This document shows, one piece after another, positions 1 through 6,291 of a stretch of DNA of 14,507 nucleotides; position 1 is the first letter of the stretch, and the number at the start of each line of letters is the position of its first letter. The position numbers were made by a program, and so were the translations under genes. This DNA comes from an uncultured Roseburia sp. (lineage in GTDB: Bacteria > Bacillota > Clostridia > Lachnospirales > Lachnospiraceae), in the NCBI GenBank assembly GCA_910584215.1, contig CAJTYI010000080.1, forward strand, positions 1 to 14,507. Reading direction: 5' to 3'. A model generated the notes under the pieces. The model searched no databases, was not told the origin of the DNA, and worked only from the letters and a program-made list of their open reading frames with translations.

Positions 1-2
1 CC

Positions 3-98
3 CCGGCGTTTTGGAGGTTCGGGCAAAAACAAGAGCACCTGCAGTTAGGATGCCGGCTGGACGCCGCTTCGATATACAAAACTTATGCGCTGGAATAA
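3..98 (+). CDS. Possible 3' end of an unidentified gene (partial)
   Basis: Frame 3 is open from the window edge to a TAA at 96-98 and would give 31 C-terminal residues ending in YKTYALE. The composition (Ala, Leu, Tyr, Lys, Asp, Gln, one Trp) is more protein-like than that of frame 2, which is also open but Arg-rich, or frame 1, which stops at 46-48. I do not recognise the family and see no intrinsic terminator after the stop. It is reported only because an upstream plus-strand gene would be a natural neighbour. The open frame may be chance. Confidence 0.3.
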   Translation, partial: PAFWRFGQKQEHLQLGCRLDAASIYKTYALE

Positions 99-140
99 TT
101 TTCCAAACACGCGCCAGGAAAGAAAACCACGAAAAAAGTC

Positions 141-169
141 TTTATCTGACAAATAATGTGTGATACAAT
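141..169 (+). promoter_or_regulatory. Likely sigma-A-type promoter with extended -10 for the DUF3048 lipoprotein gene
   Basis: TACAAT at 164-169 is preceded by TG at 161-162, giving an extended -10 (TGaTACAAT). A poor -35-like hexamer, TTTATC (141-146), lies 17 nt upstream. This would put the transcript start near 176 and leave a leader of about 40 nt before the ATG at 216. The surrounding DNA is AT-rich. The call rests on motif matching only. Confidence 0.5.
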
Positions 170-204
170 AAATTAGCATGTCTGAGTGTGCAAGTGTAAA
201 GAAT

Positions 205-209
205 GGAGG
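205..209 (+). promoter_or_regulatory. Ribosome binding site that fixes the DUF3048 gene start
   Basis: GGAGG at 205-209 sits 6 nt before the ATG at 216. It lies directly against the ATG at 210 and downstream of the GTG at 186, so both earlier in-frame starts are unlikely. Confidence 0.8.
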
Positions 210-215
210 ATGATC

Positions 216-1334
216 ATGAAGAAACGTATTGCAGTGATTGGTATGCTTACGATAGCAGCGCTGTCGTTTACAGCCTGCGGAAAAGACAAAGGAGAGGAAG
301 ATCTGTCCACAGAGATGGAGGAGCTCACCGAAATCGCAGAAAATACGGAGACGGCATCGGAGACAGAAGAGGAGGAAGTGCTTCCCGAAGGGATGTATCG
401 CAGTGAGCTGACGAATGAGCTGATCGACGAGAGCTTGAAAAATCAGCGCCCGATTGCGGCTATGGTGGACAACGAGTCGATTGCGCTGCCTCATTATGGC
501 ATGTCGGAGGCGGATGTCGTATATGAGATGATGAACAGTACCTTAAACGGGCGCATCACACGTTTTATGGTACTCGTTAAGGACTGGGAAAAGATCAAGC
601 AGCTGGGCAGTATCCGTAGTGTGCGCCCGACCAATGTTCTGCTGGCTTCCGAGTGGGGAGCGATACTCTGTCACGACGGAGGACCCTTTTACGTGGACGA
701 GTATATGGAAGACCCTTCGATCGACCACTTTAGCGGATCGTTCTCCCGCGTGGATAACGGCAAGTCGAAAGAGTACACCGAATATATCGTAGCGGGTGAT
801 TTAGAAGATAATTTTGAGAGAACCGGCGTATCAAAGGAATATCTGTCTTATTACGAGGGACCTCACTACCAGTTCGTCAAGGGCGACGCGCAGGTTGATT
901 TGACCGATCATACCGATATGATCGCGGCAGGTAAAATAGAACTGCCATTCCAGCACAACGGTTCCTATGTCGAATACGATAAGGACAGCGGCGAATACCT
1001 GTATTTTGAGTACGGTAAGGCGCATGTCGACCCAGGCAATGACAATAAGCAGCTCGCATTCAAAAACGTCTTAATTCAGAGCGCCGGATTTACGCAGTAT
1101 GACGAGCACGGCTATATGATTTTTGACGTTGTCACCCAGGGCGGCGGTTACTACGTCACCAACGGCAACGCCATTCCCGTTTCCTGGAAAAAAGAGAGCA
1201 TGACGTCGCCGACCCGCTACTACGATACCCAGGGCAACGAAATTACCTTAAACACAGGTAAGACATATGTCGCACTGGTTCCAGTCGATAACTGGCCGGA
1301 AGTAAAAATTGACGGAGTTGAAATCGGGCCGTAA
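216..1334 (+). CDS. DUF3048 domain lipoprotein (YerB-like), 372 aa
   Basis: This is a secreted lipoprotein of the DUF3048 family (the family of Bacillus YerB), whose molecular role is not established. Residues 1-20 form a Lys/Arg-plus-hydrophobic signal ending FTA before Cys21, the expected lipidated cysteine. An acidic linker (about 24-58, Glu/Thr-rich) follows. The N-terminal DUF3048 domain (about 77-225) shows RPIAAMVDN, the YGMSEADVVYEM stretch, RITRFM and SIRSVRP. The C-terminal domain (about 275-362) shows NAIPVSWKK, TRYYD, EITLNTGKTY and a final VALVP strand. Length and domain order are normal for the family. The ATG at 216 is chosen for its GGAGG at 6 nt spacing. The gene has its own promoter and terminator and is convergent with the methyltransferase gene. 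Family assignment is firm; function is unknown. Confidence 0.93.
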   Translation: MKKRIAVIGMLTIAALSFTACGKDKGEEDLSTEMEELTEIAENTETASETEEEEVLPEGMYRSELTNELIDESLKNQRPIAAMVDNESIALPHYGMSEADVVYEMMNSTLNGRITRFMVLVKDWEKIKQLGSIRSVRPTNVLLASEWGAILCHDGGPFYVDEYMEDPSIDHFSGSFSRVDNGKSKEYTEYIVAGDLEDNFERTGVSKEYLSYYEGPHYQFVKGDAQVDLTDHTDMIAAGKIELPFQHNGSYVEYDKDSGEYLYFEYGKAHVDPGNDNKQLAFKNVLIQSAGFTQYDEHGYMIFDVVTQGGGYYVTNGNAIPVSWKKESMTSPTRYYDTQGNEITLNTGKTYVALVPVDNWPEVKIDGVEIGP

Positions 1335-1354
1335 ATATTGATAATATCAGAAGT

Positions 1355-1388
1355 CAGGACTACCGGCCAAGCCGGTAGTCCTGGTTTT
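1355..1388 (+). terminator. Intrinsic terminator after the DUF3048 gene
   Basis: A perfect 13-bp stem, CAGGACTACCGGC (1355-1367) with its complement (1371-1383), closes a CAA loop and is followed by GGTTTTCGTT. It starts 20 nt after the TAA. On the minus strand there is no T-run after the hairpin, so it probably serves the plus-strand gene mainly, though the stem may also hinder transcription coming from the methyltransferase gene. Confidence 0.88.
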
Positions 1389-1429
1389 CGTTAGACACTT
1401 TGTATGCCTTACCACTTTTACTGAATGAA

Positions 1430-2950
1430 TTAAACGAATCTCATCTGCCCAATACCAAGCAATGACTTAAAAGCATCATACATCGGCAGCGTAACATAAT
1501 AGGACAAGTTCAAATTTTGCTCTGTTTTTATTAATTCTTCAAATGTCAAAGAATCCACAATTCTATCAAAATCAATTCGCTCAAGAATTTTCTTTGTATA
1601 TGGCCTTTTTGCATCCAAAAACGCTATACTTGTCAGGAATCTCTGAACCTTCTCTGAATTCAACAAAAGCATAGCAACGTATGCCATATCATAACTTTCG
1701 AAACAGATAAAGTAACTTGTGTCGTCTGTCATAACGGGTTTGTTGTCGTCTGAATATAATACGGAAAACAGTGGGCGCTTGTAAAAACCGCTGACCCCAA
1801 CTTTATATTTTGAATAGGAATAATCGCCCACCCCAAACATAGAAAAGGGAGGCGCGCCACGATAAATAGAACTTTTTCTATTTTCAAATAATTCGATATT
1901 ATCGCTTAAATATTTCCACGTTTTTGGTACTTCCTGTTCAAGATGTTTTGTATCTTCACGAGCTTTTTTTTGTGTTACAATGACAAATTTAGTAAAATGG
2001 TGCATAACAGGCGCTTTAAACATACTACTTTTCATTAGCGGGAAAATGAGATCAGCTTCAATAGATACCTCTTCCTTCTGCCCGTTTTGCAGCATATCGT
2101 TTTGTAATGTCAGTTCCATGATTTTGGAACAGTCATGTTTTACTCCCTGCCGCCATTCAAAGCAGCAACGTCCGTCAAAGTTTTCTGTTTCTGTGTCTAA
2201 ATTATTGTAAAGCTGACCGTTTATGTATACCAACTGTGATTGAATCGTTTTGGGGTATTCCAAATCATAAACATTACATTGATCCGATGAAATATGTTTA
2301 TCTGAAAGTTGAATAACCAAAACACATGCACTTGCAGATATGCCAAATACCTTAGAGGCATCAAACTCCACCATATCACATGACGCAAACGCAGTATTGT
2401 TTCGTTTCAGTTCTTTGAAAACATTTCTTGCAACAGACATTTTGCACAGCATAGAAATGACAGTATTGGTGTCTCTGTATTCGTTAATCAATTGGAGAAT
2501 CATATATTCACAAATGTCAAAATTGCTCGCACCAGTGATCGCGTCAATGCCTTTGTGTCCCTTGAAATTAGCTTTTATGGGCAAATTATCAGAACCAAGG
2601 GCCGATAACGTGCTGTTCGTGACCCACGGAGGATTACCGATCACGAGTATTTGTCGCTTGTCTTTAATTAAAGCCTTAGAAGAAAAAGAAAAAAAATCTG
2701 AATTGATGATCGTCACTCTTCCGTTATTGATCGATCTCCTGCATATCTCACAGTATTCCGGGTTTATTTCAATTCCATAGTACTCGTTAGCTTCAAACAA
2801 AAAGCTGCTTTTTAAAAAGCTGCCAATGCCGCACGTTGGTTCCACTATTGCAGATGGCTGTATATGGCGGTAATCTTTCAAATAATGACAAATCCTATCT
2901 GCAAAATTAATCGGGGTCTGATAATCTCCGTATTCTCTTTTACCACTCAT
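1430..2950 (-). CDS. Type II N6-adenine DNA methyltransferase of a restriction-modification pair, 506 aa
   Basis: Class I SAM-dependent DNA methyltransferase, expected to methylate adenine at the site cut by the neighbouring endonuclease. Seen in the sequence: YQTP (10-13, motif X region), the SAM-binding motif I EPTCGIGSF (37-45), acidic Glu61 in YGIEINP (motif II), NSDFF (83-87, motif III), and the catalytic motif IV NPPW (106-109) followed by VTNS. Motif I before IV with a long C-terminal half, which would hold the target recognition domain, is the gamma-class order. ATG at 2950 follows AGGAG by 9 nt and lies inside the end of the endonuclease gene (11-nt overlap), implying translational coupling. 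The gene is clearly AT-richer than the glycan genes. Recognition sequence cannot be predicted; an N4-cytosine enzyme is possible but less likely with NPPW. Confidence 0.88.
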   Translation of the reverse strand: MSGKREYGDYQTPINFADRICHYLKDYRHIQPSAIVEPTCGIGSFLKSSFLFEANEYYGIEINPEYCEICRRSINNGRVTIINSDFFSFSSKALIKDKRQILVIGNPPWVTNSTLSALGSDNLPIKANFKGHKGIDAITGASNFDICEYMILQLINEYRDTNTVISMLCKMSVARNVFKELKRNNTAFASCDMVEFDASKVFGISASACVLVIQLSDKHISSDQCNVYDLEYPKTIQSQLVYINGQLYNNLDTETENFDGRCCFEWRQGVKHDCSKIMELTLQNDMLQNGQKEEVSIEADLIFPLMKSSMFKAPVMHHFTKFVIVTQKKAREDTKHLEQEVPKTWKYLSDNIELFENRKSSIYRGAPPFSMFGVGDYSYSKYKVGVSGFYKRPLFSVLYSDDNKPVMTDDTSYFICFESYDMAYVAMLLLNSEKVQRFLTSIAFLDAKRPYTKKILERIDFDRIVDSLTFEELIKTEQNLNLSYYVTLPMYDAFKSLLGIGQMRFV

Positions 2951-3596
2951 AATTAATAACTCCTGGAACGCCGTTATCTAAAGCAATAACCCGTGCGTAT
3001 TGCAACCGCCATTGCAATGCATTACTGATCGTTAGATACCCTTGTTTCGGTGGAGCAGCAAGAATCTCATCGGCAAGTTCATGATAAACAATATCATCAC
3101 CAGGAACATTTCTATCCTGCAAAAATCCGATAATATCTTCCTTGTTCGCACCGTCATACACCATTTCGCGCAAACGTCTAGTAATGGTAAAATCAGCAGT
3201 CCTTTCCCTGTCGATGAAAGTACAATGTGTAAAATGTAAAACACAAGTGTCGTTTTTGTCGCGCTTGTCATAAACAAAAACCAATAGATTATAGCCCAAA
3301 CCGTAAATCTTCTGACGGGCATTCTGAAACGGACAGCTCGATTGCGGCTGCGTAATCGAAGTGACCTTTATATCAGTTTGAATTTCAGCGCCAGGCAAGT
3401 CGATACCTTTTGCGCTGCTTCCAACGTCAACAATATATTGTGATTGTAGAAAGTTTTGGAATTTATGTTCAACATATGTTCCAACTGCTTTTCCATCGGT
3501 AACTCCTATAAGTTCCACGTGATTTTCAAGACTTTCCATTTCACAAAACAGATGTGCACATTCGATGAGTTGATCTATCGTCAATACTGGCTTCAT
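2940..3596 (-). CDS. Putative type II restriction endonuclease, PD-(D/E)XK type, 218 aa
   Basis: The gene sits directly upstream of, and overlaps, a type II adenine methyltransferase, the usual place for the cognate endonuclease. A candidate PD-(D/E)XK active site is Asp66 in KGIDLPG plus Asp75-x-Lys77 in TDIK, with Glu43 in a preceding helix (TYVEHKFQNF). The hydrophobic strand LLVFVYDK (about 104-111) follows after QPQSSCPF, as expected for the nuclease core. The final third (about 181-203) has PPKQGYLTISNALQWRLQYA, perhaps DNA binding. No name or site can be assigned. Start: ATG at 3596 is preferred because AGGTGAT lies 7 nt upstream. A GTG at 3608 (4 residues longer) with AAAGGAG only 3 nt away is the alternative. 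Function is inferred from motif and context. Confidence 0.75.
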   Translation of the reverse strand: MKPVLTIDQLIECAHLFCEMESLENHVELIGVTDGKAVGTYVEHKFQNFLQSQYIVDVGSSAKGIDLPGAEIQTDIKVTSITQPQSSCPFQNARQKIYGLGYNLLVFVYDKRDKNDTCVLHFTHCTFIDRERTADFTITRRLREMVYDGANKEDIIGFLQDRNVPGDDIVYHELADEILAAPPKQGYLTISNALQWRLQYARVIALDNGVPGVINYEW

Positions 3597-3603
3597 GGTA
3601 TCT

Positions 3604-3618
3604 ATCACCTGCTCCTTT
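3604..3618 (-). promoter_or_regulatory. Double Shine-Dalgarno region of the endonuclease gene
   Basis: On the minus strand AAAGGAG (3618-3612) and AGGTGAT (3610-3604) lie in tandem. The second is 7 nt from the ATG at 3596 and favours that start. The first is 15 nt from the ATG and 3 nt from the competing GTG at 3608. No convincing promoter or terminator is visible in the 27 nt between this ATG and the stop of the glycosyltransferase upstream. Confidence 0.5.
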
Positions 3619-3623
3619 CCAAA

Positions 3624-5294
3624 CTAATTCTCCCACCGCACCAGATACACCGTACAGTAGGTGCTCTGTGCCACCTCCGAAAGCTGGCTGCTCTTCTCTC
3701 CGCGGCACTGCTCTAAATATGCCACGGCATCCGTGATCTCCTGCTCTTTTTCGTTGATATATAGAATTACCCCTTCCGCGCCTGCGAGCACTTCATCCCG
3801 GTAAGGCACGTCATCACTTGCAATCCGGCACAGACGGTTTGGGATGGTAAAGTCAAAAAACGAGCAAAACATCTCATAGTTAAGCGTGTTGTCTGTGGTA
3901 TCCGTATAGACGACCCACGGGATGTCCGCGTATCCCTCCAGCGTTTGCCTGGTATCCGCGGGACGGTTGGCCAGATACATGACATTGCGGATATCGGAAC
4001 AGATCAGCCACGCGTCGAGCGCGAGCAAAAGCGCTGCACCGGCCACTCCTGCACGTCCAGGATGGACTCCCGGGCGCGTCAACGAGCCGCTTATGCCCTC
4101 GCTCGTTTGCGCTGCCGCCACCGTTTTATTTTCCCGCGCGACGCGCTTAGCGATAAGACGCTTCCACAGCCATGTGATATCGTCATAGATCACATAGACA
4201 GCCAGCAGAAAGAGGAGTCCCGCCGGCGCCCAAAAATAGCGCGCCGCACGTTCGTCCACTGTGTGGGCAATAAATGCCATGGTAAAGACGGAAGAGAGGA
4301 CGCCAAGCGCCACGCCGCGGCCATCGCCCCTCTCTCGCCTGCGGCAGAAAAAAGCGGTAAAAGATAAAACAAGCAAACATAAAACAACCGCCCAGTGGAG
4401 CAGATAGGTGCTCAAAAGCTCGGCCAGGCTAACAAGCAGATAATTCACCTCCTGCGACAAATCAGAAATGTCAAATATATTGGCAATCCCAGTGCCGCCG
4501 TGCCCCTGCGTGATATTGCCAATCCACTGCGGGAAAATCAGTGTGGCCGCGATCAGCGCAGCCGCCATATCGGCCACATAAAGAGCCAGATGACGCCACC
4601 GTCTCCCGAGTAAAAGGCTAATACAATAAAATAGAGACAGAAACCCGATAAAAAACCAATAATGAAAATGCGTCAGCAGACCGCCCACCGTGACAAGAAA
4701 TAGCAACAGCCAATGCCACCAGCCGTTCTTATCTCCCGGTTTTAGCGATACCACTAACAGCCAGGAGACAATCACGAAGAATAAAAACGGACAGTACATG
4801 CGTATCGTCATCATCTGCGACAACAGCAGCGGATGAAATGCCAGCGCCAGTGTAAAAAGCATCGCCTGCACCTTTTTTTGGCACACATAATAACACAGTC
4901 CAAAGAGTATGGCGATAAAGGGCACAAAAAACAGAAAATTCGCCGCCAGACCAATCCATTTTGTGGCGCGCCCCACAAAGAATACCGAACATATGCGCAA
5001 AAGAACATAATACAGCGGCACATTGTCTTTGGGGAAATCCGCCAGTATTTCTTTTAGCATCAAATTGCGATAAGGCGCACCGAAATACATTTTTACGTCG
5101 TATCCAGACACCCACTTCTGGCTTTCCGCCAACACGTTGGGCCTGCCAAGCCGGTTGACAATCTCATAGGTGTACACCTCGTCACAAAACCAGATATCTT
5201 TCCTAAACCCAAATAATAAAAACCCCAATATTCCAAGCAGGACTGTCACGCAAAATACTGCGAACAGTCCCCAGTTCCGATTCTCTCTCATCAT
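3624..5294 (-). CDS. GT39-like (PMT/ArnT-type) membrane glycosyltransferase, 556 aa
   Basis: A polytopic membrane enzyme expected to transfer a sugar from a polyprenyl-phosphate carrier to an acceptor on the outer face of the membrane. It has about 10-12 hydrophobic segments between residues 8 and 434. After TM1 comes CDEVYTYE with Asp38-Glu39, the acidic pair used by the PMT/ArnT fold in the first outer loop. VPLYYVLLR (92-100) matches the PPLYY-type motif, and IRMY (164-167) and ARYFWAP (351-357) are further family-like motifs. A hydrophilic insert (about 386-415) precedes the last membrane segment, and residues 435-556 form a soluble, probably external tail. ATG at 5294 overlaps the preceding GT2 stop (ATGA); a longer open frame upstream would run through that GT2 and is rejected. 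The donor is probably made by that adjacent GT2. Sugar and acceptor are unknown. Confidence 0.82.
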   Translation of the reverse strand: MMRENRNWGLFAVFCVTVLLGILGFLLFGFRKDIWFCDEVYTYEIVNRLGRPNVLAESQKWVSGYDVKMYFGAPYRNLMLKEILADFPKDNVPLYYVLLRICSVFFVGRATKWIGLAANFLFFVPFIAILFGLCYYVCQKKVQAMLFTLALAFHPLLLSQMMTIRMYCPFLFFVIVSWLLVVSLKPGDKNGWWHWLLLFLVTVGGLLTHFHYWFFIGFLSLFYCISLLLGRRWRHLALYVADMAAALIAATLIFPQWIGNITQGHGGTGIANIFDISDLSQEVNYLLVSLAELLSTYLLHWAVVLCLLVLSFTAFFCRRRERGDGRGVALGVLSSVFTMAFIAHTVDERAARYFWAPAGLLFLLAVYVIYDDITWLWKRLIAKRVARENKTVAAAQTSEGISGSLTRPGVHPGRAGVAGAALLLALDAWLICSDIRNVMYLANRPADTRQTLEGYADIPWVVYTDTTDNTLNYEMFCSFFDFTIPNRLCRIASDDVPYRDEVLAGAEGVILYINEKEQEITDAVAYLEQCRGEKSSQLSEVAQSTYCTVYLVRWEN

Positions 5295-6232
5295 TTTACT
5301 TTTTCCAAATCCGCGCGGTTGCTCTCCGCGATTATATAATGGGGGCGCTTTTTCACCTCCATATAAGTCTTTGCAATATATTGTCCCATAATTCCCATAC
5401 AAAATAGCTGCACGCCGCCCACAAACACGATGATACATGCGGTTGAGGCCCAGCCTTCCACGGGGTCGCCAAAGACCATCCTGCGGACTACAATAAACAG
5501 AACCGCAAAAAATGAAACCACCGTCATAAAAATGCCAAACCATGAGGCAAAGCTGAGCGGCGCCTGGGAAAAATTGATTACACCGTCAATTGCATATTTA
5601 AACAGCTTCCAAAAATTCCATTTCGTCTCACCTGCAATGCGGTTTACATTTTCGTAAGGCATCCAGTATGTGCGATAGCCAATCCATCCGAATATTCCCT
5701 TAGAGAAACGGTTGTATTCCCCCATCGCCACAATGGCATCCGCCATCTCCTTTTTCATCAGGCGAAAATCACGCGCGCCGTCGACGATATCGGCGTCGGA
5801 AATCTTGTTGATAAGCGCATAAAACCGCCGTGCAAACCAACTGCGGATCGGGGGTTCCCCCTTTCTCGTCACGCGGCGGGTAGCGACGCTGTCATACTCG
5901 CCCTGCTGCAAAATAGACAACATATCCGGCAGGAGGGCGGGCGGGTCCTGCATATCCGCATCCATCACCGCCACATACTCTCCGTGCGCATTGCAAAATC
6001 CTGCGTACATTGCCGCTTCCTTGCCAAAGTTCCTGGAAAAAGAAAGATAAACTACTCCATCATCCTGTTTTGCGAGTTCCTTTAAAATATCCAGTGTCGC
6101 GTCTTTGGAACCGTCATTGACAAAAATCAACTCATATTCTGTTTTCATACTGCCAAGGACTTTCTTGATCTCCGCGTAAAAAATTGGCAGCGCTTCTTCC
6201 TCATTGTAACAGGGCACAATCAAAGATATCAT
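5291..6232 (-). CDS. GT2 polyprenyl-phosphate glycosyltransferase, DPM1/GtrB-like, 313 aa
   Basis: Expected to transfer a hexose from a nucleotide sugar to undecaprenyl phosphate on the inner membrane face. The GT-A domain shows VPCYNEEE (6-13), FVNDGSKDAT (37-46), the metal-binding DAD (91-93) and MQDPP (94-98). ARDFRLMKK (153-161), MGEYNRF (170-176) and a GETKW segment (201-205) are typical of the GtrB/DPM1 group. Two C-terminal membrane helices (about 228-250 and 262-286) and a YMEVKKRPHYII tail end the protein. AGGAG (6244-6240) lies 7 nt before the ATG. Its stop overlaps the GT39-like gene by 4 nt (ATGA), supporting a donor/transferase pair. The GtrA-like gene is two genes upstream, separated by the secreted transglutaminase-like gene. 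The sugar is not deducible. Confidence 0.92.
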   Translation of the reverse strand: MISLIVPCYNEEEALPIFYAEIKKVLGSMKTEYELIFVNDGSKDATLDILKELAKQDDGVVYLSFSRNFGKEAAMYAGFCNAHGEYVAVMDADMQDPPALLPDMLSILQQGEYDSVATRRVTRKGEPPIRSWFARRFYALINKISDADIVDGARDFRLMKKEMADAIVAMGEYNRFSKGIFGWIGYRTYWMPYENVNRIAGETKWNFWKLFKYAIDGVINFSQAPLSFASWFGIFMTVVSFFAVLFIVVRRMVFGDPVEGWASTACIIVFVGGVQLFCMGIMGQYIAKTYMEVKKRPHYIIAESNRADLEKVK

Positions 6233-6291
6233 GGCCGTTCTCCTCTATCCTTATCACGCACTGCATGTCTTTGGCTTAGCTGTGCGCATTA

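Noticed and set aside
186..215. Longer start (GTG at 186) for the DUF3048 gene
   Set aside because: The extra residues precede a normal lipoprotein signal, and the GGAGG at 205-209 would lie inside the coding region; it is well placed only for ATG 216.
45..494. Minus-strand 149-codon open frame at the left end
   Set aside because: Mostly antisense to the DUF3048 coding region and its promoter; Cys/His/Phe-rich composition, no family features.
1355..1383. Bidirectional terminator for the convergent methyltransferase gene
   Set aside because: The stem is strong, but on the minus strand it is followed by CTTCTGATATTATC without a T-run, so only the plus-strand role is supported.
5295..5543. N-terminal extension of the GT39-like gene to 639 aa
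   Set aside because: The extension reads through the GT2 gene in another frame. The membrane protein starts naturally at MMREN with an ATGA overlap.
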